Origin: Novipirellula galeiformis
Lineage (GTDB): Bacteria; Planctomycetota; Planctomycetia; Pirellulales; Pirellulaceae
NCBI RefSeq assembly: GCF_007860095.1
Contig: NZ_SJPT01000001.1
Location: 1,192,212 to 1,256,211, forward strand
Direction: 5' to 3'
DNA length: 64,000 nt
In this document: positions 55,411-63,179 of the stretch, piece by piece
Numbering within the stretch: position 1 is the first letter of the stretch
Layout: every line of letters begins with the position of its first letter
Notes under the pieces: model-generated
Told to the model about the DNA's origin: nothing
What the model saw: the letters and a program-made list of their open reading frames with translations, nothing else
Databases searched by the model: none
Position numbers and translations under genes: made by a program

Positions 55411-56181
55411 GTGGATTTTCAGCCCTCCAATCCGTTTTGCACTCGCATTGTCCGGCCAGGCGCGATTCCGTACCAGTTCGATGGAGATCGCGATGCCGCT
55501 GCCGTTCTGCAGGACTTGGTTGGTCGCTTGCTGCGATCTCGATACCACTTGGTCGTCGGCCCCCACGGTTCAGGCAAGTCGACACTCGTTCGCGAATTGG
55601 TTCCGCACCTAAAACGCGGTTTTGCCCATTGGCTCGAAGTGCAACTGCACAGTAACTTGCCACGGCACGGCGATATGCGTTGCCCACCGCGTGGGCCGAA
55701 GCGATGGTTTGCCCAGTGGATGCATTGGCGCCGCATGCACGCGAGGGTGGCTGCCCAGCAATCCCAGGCCCCGCGTGGTAGTTTGTTGATCATTGACGGG
55801 CTTGAGCAATTATCCTTGCTCGGAGTGTTTGCGACACGGTGGCGGGCCAAGCGATCGGGCCACGCGGTGTTAGCGACGAGTCACCGAGAGCACGCTGGCT
55901 TCGAGACCTTGATCAACACGACCCTTCGACCACACAAGATTGTCGAACTGACCGAGTTCTTGATTGCATCGCTCGCGGAGCCCGAACAGGAACGGGTGCG
56001 ACGCGAATTGGGACGCCGGTCGCTTGGCCCGCAAACCAATCTTCGGGATCTTTGGTTTGATTTTTACGATTTAATTGAAACCTCTCGGAGGCAACCGTAT
56101 GCCAGTTCGCTTGACCGTTGTGATCGTCCAAACGCCCCCGTCGAAACTTGCTCCGGCGAATCTCGCAACGCAGCCGGGTGA
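55411..56181 (+). CDS. P-loop ATPase of the operon
   Basis: A 256-residue protein with Walker A GPHGSGKST near residue 51 and Walker B SLLIIDGLEQL near residue 130, followed by a sensor-like LATSHR segment, as in AAA+/STAND-type ATPases. The start is a GTG at 55411, 15 bases after the previous stop. It lacks the large C-terminal modules of STAND proteins and is short enough to need partners. The stretch RRELGRRSLGPQTNLRD is helical. Its last 83 bases overlap the next gene. It probably energises or switches the assembly of its neighbours, as an inference from the operon. Confidence 0.7.
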   Translation: MDFQPSNPFCTRIVRPGAIPYQFDGDRDAAAVLQDLVGRLLRSRYHLVVGPHGSGKSTLVRELVPHLKRGFAHWLEVQLHSNLPRHGDMRCPPRGPKRWFAQWMHWRRMHARVAAQQSQAPRGSLLIIDGLEQLSLLGVFATRWRAKRSGHAVLATSHREHAGFETLINTTLRPHKIVELTEFLIASLAEPEQERVRRELGRRSLGPQTNLRDLWFDFYDLIETSRRQPYASSLDRCDRPNAPVETCSGESRNAAG

Positions 56182-56815
56182 CGCTAGCGGCATCCAAGGG
56201 GGGCGTGTCGATGCGGTTGTGGGGGAGTTGCTCGGTTTGCCCGAGATTGATCTCACGTTGATCAATCGCTTGGAAGCGGTGTCCGACGCCTCCACCGATC
56301 AACTCACGCTCGAGGGGATCGCGGGGGATATGGTGGTGTTGGATTGGCAAACGCCCGAGCAAACGTGTCAGTCGCTAGCGACGATCAAAATCGCGGGAGT
56401 GCGATGGCCACACAAAGATGATCCCGCTGCGGTAGTCCATCCTGGCGAGCGGCGCCGACGATTTTATGCGTTTGATCTACGTCAGTTTGCGTTGGCCAGC
56501 GCGGTGCGGGAATCGATATCGCAACTGATTGCCGCGAAACAGGTGAAGACCGTTTCATTCTCGCTGGGGCCAAACCCAAAGAAACCGATTTCGCTGCCCA
56601 CGGGGGCCGTCACGGTTCAAAGTCTCTCGTTACCGGAGACAGAGAAGCTGGAGACAGAGAAGCCGGGCACGGGGAAACCGGAGACTGGGGCAAGTGAGAC
56701 TGGGGCGGGCGAGATTGTTGACCAACACACGGACCAGCACCGCGCTGCAGCTGCCTCTCACTCTGCGGCACAGCTCGATGCGTTGGTCGACCAGCTGGAT
56801 GAATTCGATCAATAA
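56099..56815 (+). CDS. hypothetical protein ending the five-gene run
   Basis: A 238-residue protein from the ATG at 56099, preceded by GGAGG. It overlaps the ATPase gene by 83 bases. Residues 1-150 look folded: PVRLTVVIVQTPPSKL, VVGELLGLPEIDLTLINRLE, DQLTLEGIAGDMVVLDWQ and FALASAVRESISQL. Residues about 165-205 are a Glu/Thr/Gly/Pro repeat (ETEKLETEKPGTGKPETGASE), and the end is acidic and helical. No family recognised. It is the last gene of the run; the next start is 178 bases on. Confidence 0.65.
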   Translation: MPVRLTVVIVQTPPSKLAPANLATQPGDASGIQGGRVDAVVGELLGLPEIDLTLINRLEAVSDASTDQLTLEGIAGDMVVLDWQTPEQTCQSLATIKIAGVRWPHKDDPAAVVHPGERRRRFYAFDLRQFALASAVRESISQLIAAKQVKTVSFSLGPNPKKPISLPTGAVTVQSLSLPETEKLETEKPGTGKPETGASETGAGEIVDQHTDQHRAAAASHSAAQLDALVDQLDEFDQ

Positions 56816-56993
56816 CATTGGGGAATCGCGTTTGCCCGGTCTCTTTTTGGGAGCATGATTCTCCTTACATCCGGTGGGGGGGCAATTAGGCTGGGTGAAT
56901 TGCCACAAGGCGTCGCGGGTGATAACCTATTGCGGGGGCACCCTCGATTGACAGGCCCCCGCTTTCTTCCTTTCATTCTTGCGAAAGCAATCT

Positions 56994-57359
56994 ATGTCGG
57001 CTATTACGACCCAAGTAGTGAACGAGATATTGTTGGTGGGTTTTACCGACAGCAAAATTCTTGACAGCCAACGAATCGAACAAGTCGGGCGCGAGCTTCA
57101 GGAGGCCGTTCCGCAGGCGGTTCACAAAAAGATGCTGTTGAACTTTCGCGGTGTCTCGTTCATGTCATCCGCGATGATCACCAAGTTGGTGATGCTGAAC
57201 AAAGGATGCAAAGTTCAAGGCGTGGGGCTCAAGTTTTGCGAAGTTTCGCCCAACGTGATGGAAGTTTTCAAAATCACCAAGCTGAACAAGCTCTTTGATA
57301 TTCAAGAGGGCGAAGAGAAGGCGATGGCGAGTTTCGACAAGAAAGGTTGGTTTGGTTGA
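56994..57359 (+). CDS. STAS-domain anti-sigma factor antagonist-like protein
   Basis: A 121-residue STAS protein. It has alternating strands and helices: ILLVGFTDSKILDS, LLNFRGVSFMSSAMITKLVML and KFCEVSPNVMEVFKITKL. The usual phosphorylation site reads DSSG in SpoIIAA; here the same place reads SSAM after VSFM. The preceding Asp is replaced by Ser, but the phospho-acceptor Ser is kept. Such proteins bind anti-sigma kinases. The ATG at 56994 gives the normal start. The next gene, a histidine kinase-like protein, starts at a TTG that overlaps its stop codon. Confidence 0.85.
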   Translation: MSAITTQVVNEILLVGFTDSKILDSQRIEQVGRELQEAVPQAVHKKMLLNFRGVSFMSSAMITKLVMLNKGCKVQGVGLKFCEVSPNVMEVFKITKLNKLFDIQEGEEKAMASFDKKGWFG

Positions 57360-58153
57360 GCGCCGCCGACTTTGATTCGACCCCGCATGATCCAAAATCG
57401 AGTGGTTCCGGTCATCGCGCTGAAACGCTTCGCTCACTTGAAAACAGTCGTTTGATTGAAGCGGAGCGTGCCACCGTGGGGCACGAAATTCACGACACGT
57501 TGCTGCCGTTGCTATTCGGGGCTTCGGCGGGGCTTCACAATCTGATCCAGCAGCCTGGGGGCGATCAGTCGGATGCCAGCGTGGATGCTGCGGCTCACTT
57601 GCGTCGCGAGCAACTTAAAAAAATTGCTCACTGGATTGATCAGGCTCTGGAAACTGGCCGACGCATTCTTGGCTCCGCCTATCCCGCTGAATTGGCTCAT
57701 CGCAATTGGGCTGATGCCGCTGCCGATACCCTCCAACGCATCCTCGACGAAGCGACGCAACGTCGGACATCCGTTCAATGGGATGTTTCGGACGCCGCAA
57801 AAATCCTCTCTGAACCGATTGCGACGGCGGCCTATCGGATTGTCATTGAAGCGGTCCGCAACGCGTGTCGCCATGGCAAGGCGACCGAAGTGCGTGTCGC
57901 GGCAAGGGTGCAAGAAGACAAGTTGAGCCTTGTCGTGGAGGACAACGGAATCGGTTTTGACCCCCAGCATGTTGCGCCGGATCGCTTCGGAATTCGGTCG
58001 ATGAGCGGACGTGCCCATTTAGTCGGGGGACAACTCTTGCTGAGCTCGCAGCCCAGCGGGCCCACGACGGTCACGTTTCGCTGCCCCATAGATTCACCGG
58101 CGGCGGATTCATCGACGGCCGATTCATCGACGGCTGGCGAAGAGGCGTTTTAG
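57356..58153 (+). CDS. sensor-less histidine kinase (HisKA_3/HATPase)
   Basis: A 265-residue soluble kinase. The phospho-acceptor region is ERATVGHEIHDTLLPLLFG with His46 in EIHD, of the HisKA_3 (NarX-like) type. The ATP-binding domain has the N box in EAVRNACRHG, G1 in VEDNGIGFD, and a final GIRSMSGRAHLVGG. There is no sensor or membrane segment, and no response regulator adjacent. I start at the TTG at 57356 because it overlaps the STAS stop (TTGA), though a TTG nine bases earlier is also open. Coupling with the STAS gene suggests it acts in a partner-switching network. A repeat of AADSSTADSSTAG ends the protein. Confidence 0.8.
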   Translation: MSAADFDSTPHDPKSSGSGHRAETLRSLENSRLIEAERATVGHEIHDTLLPLLFGASAGLHNLIQQPGGDQSDASVDAAAHLRREQLKKIAHWIDQALETGRRILGSAYPAELAHRNWADAAADTLQRILDEATQRRTSVQWDVSDAAKILSEPIATAAYRIVIEAVRNACRHGKATEVRVAARVQEDKLSLVVEDNGIGFDPQHVAPDRFGIRSMSGRAHLVGGQLLLSSQPSGPTTVTFRCPIDSPAADSSTADSSTAGEEAF

Positions 58154-58389
58154 GCAGCTTCGCTTGAATTCATGTCTTTCAGCGACTTGCCGAGTCGCTT
58201 CTTGTTTGCAGCCGCCTTTCCACGCGTTGATTTTGTCGGTCCCGTATCGGTCGCCAACAGAGCCGCGACGTTGGGATGCAGATCATCGCTGTCCTCGGGC
58301 GTGCCAATTTGCTCAATCGCGTCGCTGACACCAAGCAATACCGATTGACGTACTCCGTCTCGCAGCCATTCAAAGAAATTCACGTTCAT
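58150..58389 (-). CDS. small planctomycete-type hypothetical protein
   Basis: A 79-residue protein starting at the ATG at 58389, with GGAG upstream. The first 30 residues are conserved-looking: MNVNFFEWLRDGVRQSVLLG and an acidic DAIEQIGTPEDSDD. The tail is Lys/Ala/Thr-rich (GPTKSTRGKAAANKKRLGKS), like a nucleic-acid-binding segment. It converges on the kinase gene, overlapping its 3' end by 4 bases. No function known. Confidence 0.65.
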   Translation of the reverse strand: MNVNFFEWLRDGVRQSVLLGVSDAIEQIGTPEDSDDLHPNVAALLATDTGPTKSTRGKAAANKKRLGKSLKDMNSSEAA

Positions 58390-58701
58390 TGCAGCTCTCC
58401 GTCCCTGGTTTGGATTTGAGGTTTTTCCGAGGTGCGTCCAAAGCCTCACACTTCTACTTCGTGGGTTCTAGGATACAAACACGCGAACCGTCTAGACCGA
58501 TTTCATGGCGGTCTCACCATTTCCGCTGGACAACGCATCCCCTCGCTCGACCGGATCGTAATCCCCGTCGAGATCCGAAAGCGGGAGCTGCGGCATGCTC
58601 TATGTGCCAGGCGTCATCGTGGGAGGGCGTCATCGTGGGGGGGGGCGCCATCGGCTCCACGCCGAGACTCGGCCGGCTTCACGCCCATGGAGGGCCGTTG
58701 C

Positions 58702-59073
58702 CTACGCTGCTCGTCGAATCGGTTCGTGGGAAGCGTCATCGCTTCGTATCGGCATCCGGATGATCGATTCCTCGGCCGCAGGCGATTCTTCGGCTGCCTC
58801 CGCTTCCTCGTGGGCGTCAATTTCATCGCGATGGAAGACGCATTGCAGCGAGCCCGAATGCGAATAGATTTTCAATTCATCTTCTTCGATGAACCAAATC
58901 GCGCGATACTCGGCGGTGCGAAAGCAACGGCCACAGAAGAAACCGTCTCGGATCAACATCGATTCGGACAAGATTTTTGAACTAACATGCTCGGTTTCGG
59001 CATCCGCACCCTGGTCGGAAACCCATTGGCATAGGCGATTTCGGACAGCTTCCAAACGTTGAGAATTTGTCAT
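58702..59073 (-). CDS. small acidic hypothetical protein with a Cys pair
   Basis: A 123-residue soluble protein. The folded part (residues 1 to about 90) contains RLEAVRNRLCQWVSDQG, an IRDGFFCGRCFRTAEYRAIWF segment with a CGRC pair that could be a redox or zinc site, and ELKIYSHSGSLQCVF. The C-terminal 35 residues are acidic (EEAEAAEESPAAEES) and probably disordered. No signal peptide. It is divergent from hpt. A lineage-specific gene of unknown function. Confidence 0.6.
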   Translation of the reverse strand: MTNSQRLEAVRNRLCQWVSDQGADAETEHVSSKILSESMLIRDGFFCGRCFRTAEYRAIWFIEEDELKIYSHSGSLQCVFHRDEIDAHEEAEAAEESPAAEESIIRMPIRSDDASHEPIRRAA

Positions 59074-59318
59074 GCGAAGTTCAAATCACGGTCGAATCGG
59101 GGAAACGCAACCGCATCGCTTGGCACGGCGGTGAGAAAACCCCGGAAAAGGAAGTGAGGGTGCGGGAGGGACTCGTTGATCGTGACATTCTCCCACTCTA
59201 TTCTTTTCGACGCATTGCAATCGTTTCATTCGATCCATCTCGATTCGCAGGCAATCTGGCCCTAAACTTCCCAGAGTGCCATTGTTTTTTGCCACCTTTG
59301 CATCCTGGAACGGATTTT

Positions 59319-59864
59319 ATGCGAGTTTTGTTAGACGAAACGGAATTGAACGAAGGCGTCCTGCGTCTGGCGAGCGAGATTGATCAGTACTATGGAAATC
59401 AGCGTCACTTGACCGTGATTGCCGTAATGACAGGAAGTTTGGTGCTGTTTGCCGATCTGATCCGTCGACTGTCGATGCCACAACGGGTGGGAGTGGTCCA
59501 AGCGTCGAGCTATCGTGGCGGCACCGAGTCAGGAGAGTTACGCGTTGATTCTCAGATGATGATTGATGTTTCGGGGCGTGACGTTTTATTGGTGGACGAC
59601 ATTTTCGACACTGGGAAAACGCTCGATCGACTGCAGAAAATGATGCTTCAATCGGGGGCCGCAACCGTCAAGACCGCGGTCCTTTTGCATAAAAATCGTG
59701 AGCATTCGGTGGCGCTACGTCCCGACTTTGTCGCCTTTGAAATTCCCGACGAATTTGTGGTCGGCTACGGGTTAGACTATTTAGATATGTATCGCAATCT
59801 TCCTTACTTGGCCGTGCTTGAACCCGCCGAGATCGAGGCCACCGCATCGGAATCGCAGCCGTGA
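59319..59864 (+). CDS. hpt: hypoxanthine phosphoribosyltransferase
   Basis: A 181-residue purine-salvage enzyme that makes IMP or GMP from hypoxanthine or guanine and PRPP. The signature LLVDDIFDTGKTL is the PRPP loop, and VIAVMTGSLVLFADLIRRL and VVGYGLDYLDMYRNLPYL fit the family body. I use the ATG at 59319 (MRVLLDETEL), since upstream codons overlap a divergent gene and are not family-like. Its stop overlaps the GTG of the next glycosyltransferase gene (GTGA), so they are translationally coupled. That pairing is unusual for hpt, which more often sits with ftsH or tilS. Confidence 0.93.
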   Translation: MRVLLDETELNEGVLRLASEIDQYYGNQRHLTVIAVMTGSLVLFADLIRRLSMPQRVGVVQASSYRGGTESGELRVDSQMMIDVSGRDVLLVDDIFDTGKTLDRLQKMMLQSGAATVKTAVLLHKNREHSVALRPDFVAFEIPDEFVVGYGLDYLDMYRNLPYLAVLEPAEIEATASESQP

Positions 59865-61174
59865 GTGTCAATCAAAATGCAAGGCCGTTGAGAGTCCTCT
59901 TGGTGGGCCGTCACTTCTGGCCTCACGCGTCATTTGATGCCGCCGGTTTCTTGGGGCAATTAGCCGTCGACTTGCATCGCAGCGGTCTGCATGTGGAGGT
60001 TGTAACGCCTCGTTATGCTGCATCGTGGCCCGAGCATTTCCACTTTCGTGAAATCCCGGTTCACCGCCCCGCCGCAGCGCCCCGCAGCGATTGGTCGATG
60101 GGACGTTACGTTCGACACCTCGCGACATGGTTAAAGGAAAACAGTGGCTCGTTTGATCTCGTCTTAGTCGATTCGATGCGTGAGGAATCGCAAGCCGTGA
60201 TTGAAGCGGCCAGTGAATCCGGGATCGCAACGGTGCTGATTTGTGGAGGTCACTCCACCGACATCGACCCCGCGTGGTGGCAATCCTCACGCAGCGCTCG
60301 GCGATGTGTTGCGACGAGCAAGGAGGCCGACGCCATTGTCGTTAAAAATGCGGTTGCCGAGCGAATGATGCTTGCGCAAGGCTTCCCCCAAGAATTGCTG
60401 CAGCGAATCGAAATCGGCTTCACCAGCATCAGCAGTCATATCGAGGATACACGTTCGGCAGCACGCGTCCGTTTGGCGGCCGTGAATTCGGACTTGACCA
60501 CCATGCCCGAGACTCCAGTGGTGTTGTGCACCGGTCGGATGCAAAAGGACGGCGCAATGAACTTGTTGGCCAACGCGGTTCGCCCCTTGATTGCTCGGCG
60601 ACCGGATTTGCGATTTTGGTTTGTGGGCGATGGTCCCCATCGACAATCGATGTACGATTTTTTACGTGGCGAAGGGGTGCGTCATTCGATCGCGATGCCG
60701 GGATCGTTTGTCGACATCAGCGATTTGATGCTGGCTGCGGACGTGTTCTTCCAAGGAGACCATCAAGGGCTCGATTTTGCGTTGCCCGCGGCCGTCGCCG
60801 CCGCCCTTCCGATTGTGGCCATCGAGACGCCCGAAGTGCGATCAACGCTGACTCCTGGGGGCAAACCGCACCACCGTGTCGCCGCTGCGTCTCGCGCCAA
60901 CCACGGTTCCGAAGCGGGTCAGGACACGGATGATGTGACTTGGCTTTCCGCCGCGACGTCCAAGTCCATTCGAGTGGCGCTGAATCATCTGCTCGACAAT
61001 CTACCCCAAGCCAGACTCAATGCGTTGCAACTTCGACGCGATCTTGTGCGGTGGCGCCCGCAAGCGAAGTCGATCGAAGCCTACATCGATTTAGTGACGC
61101 GGGTGGTTCGCGAGAAGTCGGTGTCTCGGTCACGAATTGTTAATGATTCGAATTCGATCGAGGCTGCCTCATGA
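59861..61174 (+). CDS. GT4-type glycosyltransferase
   Basis: A 437-residue glycosyltransferase of the GT-B fold (GT4-like). The N-terminal half has LRVLLVGRHFWPHASFDAAG, a typical GT4 nucleotide-sugar start, and the C-terminal half has LRFWFVGDGPHRQSM and the donor-binding region DVFFQGDHQGLDFALPAAVAAALPIVA, with Glu-like residues of the family altered. The middle has an insertion with acidic residues. It starts at a GTG overlapping the hpt stop (GTGA) and ends in ATGA overlapping the next glycosyltransferase, so three genes are coupled. It is likely for exopolysaccharide or glycolipid; the donor and acceptor are unknown. Confidence 0.88.
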   Translation: MSVNQNARPLRVLLVGRHFWPHASFDAAGFLGQLAVDLHRSGLHVEVVTPRYAASWPEHFHFREIPVHRPAAAPRSDWSMGRYVRHLATWLKENSGSFDLVLVDSMREESQAVIEAASESGIATVLICGGHSTDIDPAWWQSSRSARRCVATSKEADAIVVKNAVAERMMLAQGFPQELLQRIEIGFTSISSHIEDTRSAARVRLAAVNSDLTTMPETPVVLCTGRMQKDGAMNLLANAVRPLIARRPDLRFWFVGDGPHRQSMYDFLRGEGVRHSIAMPGSFVDISDLMLAADVFFQGDHQGLDFALPAAVAAALPIVAIETPEVRSTLTPGGKPHHRVAAASRANHGSEAGQDTDDVTWLSAATSKSIRVALNHLLDNLPQARLNALQLRRDLVRWRPQAKSIEAYIDLVTRVVREKSVSRSRIVNDSNSIEAAS

Positions 61175-62268
61175 GCATGCGCATTGCATTGGTGATTCCC
61201 ACAATGGACCGTGGAGGCGCCGAAAAACAGCTCTGTTTGTTGGCCGAGCATTTACCGCGAGATCAATTCGATGTCCACGTGATCTTGCTGACACGCGACG
61301 GCCCCCGCAGCGAGTCGCTGCGGGCGGCGGGGATTCCCGTGACCGTGATTGGCAAACGATTCAAAGCGGATCCGACGGCGCTGTTTCGCTTGCGCCGAGA
61401 ACTGGTGCGTTTGAAACCGGATGTGGTACACACCTGGATCTTCGCAGCGAATAGTTTTGGGCGTGCGGCTGCCAAACTTGCCCGTGTACCGCGGATCCTC
61501 GCCAGTGAGCGTTGTGTCGATCCATGGAAAACGGAAGTCCATTTTGGGATCGATCGGCGACTGGCCCGCTGGACCGACGCGATTACCACCAACAGCACCG
61601 GGGTGGTTGATTTTTATGCCTCGCACGGGATCGCCCGAGATAAATTTCACGTCATCCCTAACGCAATCCAACCGCGATCGGAGTGCGAGATCGAGCGTGC
61701 CGAAGCGCTGGATCGTTTGCAGGTTCCCCAGCAGCAAAAGCTAATTCTTGCGGTGGGGCGTTTGTGGCCTCAAAAACGCTATCGCGATCTGATTTGGGCG
61801 GCGGAGCTGCTCGGCAGCGTCCGCGATGATATTACTTTGGTGATCATCGGTGACGGGCCACAGCGGGGGGAATTGCTTCGCTTTCGCGACTCCGTCTCCA
61901 TCCCCGAGCGAGTGCGATTCGCCGGCACTCGGCACGATGTTTCAGAATTGTTGCCCCATGCTGACGCATTTTGGATCGGCAGCGATTACGAAGGGCAAAG
62001 CAATTCAGTGATCGAAGCGATGCAGGCGGCGGTGCCGGTGGTGGCCTCGGACATTCCTGGAAACCGGGATTTGGTGATCCCCGAAGTGACCGGCAAACTG
62101 GTGGCGGTGGGCGATACGGCCGATTTTGCTCGGCAAACGCTTGAATTGCTGGAAAACCACGAGCTGGGGGCTCGCTACGCTGGAGCGGCCCAGCAGCGGA
62201 TCGCCACCGAGTTCACGGTCGAGGCGATGGTGCGAGCTCACGCCGAGTTGTATGGCCGTGGCCACTGA
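61171..62268 (+). CDS. GT4-type glycosyltransferase
   Basis: A 365-residue GT-B glycosyltransferase. The start MRIALVIPTMDRGGAEKQL (after an in-frame Met) is the well-known GT4 opening with its GGAE loop. The donor part has ILAVGRLWPQKRYRDL, VIIGDGPQRGEL and EGQSNSVIEAMQAAVPVV, where Glu of EGQSN is the usual nucleotide-sugar-binding Glu. The ATG overlaps the previous stop (ATGA). The stop codon TGA itself belongs to the first unit of a 19-bp tandem repeat. Both GT4 enzymes probably act in the same pathway. Acceptor unknown. Confidence 0.9.
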   Translation: MSMRIALVIPTMDRGGAEKQLCLLAEHLPRDQFDVHVILLTRDGPRSESLRAAGIPVTVIGKRFKADPTALFRLRRELVRLKPDVVHTWIFAANSFGRAAAKLARVPRILASERCVDPWKTEVHFGIDRRLARWTDAITTNSTGVVDFYASHGIARDKFHVIPNAIQPRSECEIERAEALDRLQVPQQQKLILAVGRLWPQKRYRDLIWAAELLGSVRDDITLVIIGDGPQRGELLRFRDSVSIPERVRFAGTRHDVSELLPHADAFWIGSDYEGQSNSVIEAMQAAVPVVASDIPGNRDLVIPEVTGKLVAVGDTADFARQTLELLENHELGARYAGAAQQRIATEFTVEAMVRAHAELYGRGH

Positions 62269-62331
62269 TACGCGCCGTGGCCACTGATACGCGCCGTGGC
62301 CAATGATACTCGCCGTGGCCGCTGACACATC
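62256..62331. repeat. four 19-bp tandem repeats over a stop codon
   Basis: Units start at 62256, 62275, 62294 and 62313. The first two are identical, CCGTGGCCACTGATACGCG; the others differ by a few bases. The stop of the glycosyltransferase gene lies in the first unit, so the repeat begins in the coding sequence and runs into the gap. Confidence 0.85.
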
Positions 62332-62617
62332 AAACGGGACCACGCGGTGATTCTCGTAGCAAATCAGCCAGGATTTTTGGTAAGAGGTTCCGTTCGTAAC
62401 GATCAGGAGATGATAGGGGGGGCAAAATTGACGGCAAAAGTTAATTTTGACTCAATTACTCGTTGAGCCATGAATCGAGACAGATACCATCGATCTTGTG
62501 CTGAGCGTCAAGCACACCGTGTTCATCTAATTCCCTTGGATTCCTTTCCAAAGCCTTTAGGTCACTCACGTCCTTCCCCACGAAGACTACCTACACCATC
62601 ATCAGGTACCGCCATCT
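62269..62617. other. 349-base intergenic stretch, partly repeats
   Basis: The first 63 bases are the tail of the 19-bp tandem repeat. After that comes an AT-rich segment (near 62424-62460, with two TTGAC-like boxes) that could carry the promoter for the gene at 62618, but no paired -10 is clear. Confidence 0.4.
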
Positions 62618-63178
62618 ATGGATATGAGCGAGACAAGCCAGCCCGCTATCGATGAAGTCGATTTGATGTTGGCGAATGCCCGCTTGCGTGACGAGCTCGA
62701 GCCCTATCGTGACGAATCGATCGATAGCTCGTCGATGCACCGGATGCCACTGCAAACTGAAAACGAGTATCTGACTTCGATGTTGGCTTGGGAGCGTGCT
62801 CCGGCACTTCCCATCACATCCTGGTTCAATCCTCCGTTGCAATTGCCGACTCCTGATTCGGTTTCCGACAGCACGCTTCCGCGGTTGTTGGCGAACACGA
62901 TCGAGCGTTTGTATTCCCAACGCGTCGTTCTCAAGTTCACGGACCATTTATCGGATCGTGAGCTGTACAAAATTATCTATCGCGACATCATGCCATCGTG
63001 TGAGAAAAAACTCGATATTCCTGGCAAGTGCCTGGAATGGCGATGTGTCGAGGATAATGAAACTTGGCTTCGCTTCTATGCGGACGCCGTAGATCGACGT
63101 CGCTTTCAAGAAGAGTACGATGTTGATTTACCGCCTTCAGAGCAACCGAAGTACAAGCGGAATCTACCCGGCAATTAG
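62618..63178 (+). CDS. hypothetical protein, 186 residues
   Basis: A soluble protein of unknown function. The N-terminus is acidic and charged (SQPAIDEVDLMLANARLRDELEPYRDES), followed by a compact region with LTSMLAWERAPALPI, SWFNPPLQLP, LLANTIERLYSQRVVLKFT and LSDRELYKIIYRDIMPS, which look like a folded conserved core. The end EYDVDLPPSEQPKYKRNLPGN is basic. No signal peptide or membrane helix. It converges with the GT2 gene with a 1-base gap. Composition supports a real gene, widespread in planctomycetes by my impression. Confidence 0.7.
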   Translation: MDMSETSQPAIDEVDLMLANARLRDELEPYRDESIDSSSMHRMPLQTENEYLTSMLAWERAPALPITSWFNPPLQLPTPDSVSDSTLPRLLANTIERLYSQRVVLKFTDHLSDRELYKIIYRDIMPSCEKKLDIPGKCLEWRCVEDNETWLRFYADAVDRRRFQEEYDVDLPPSEQPKYKRNLPGN

Positions 63179-63179
63179 C

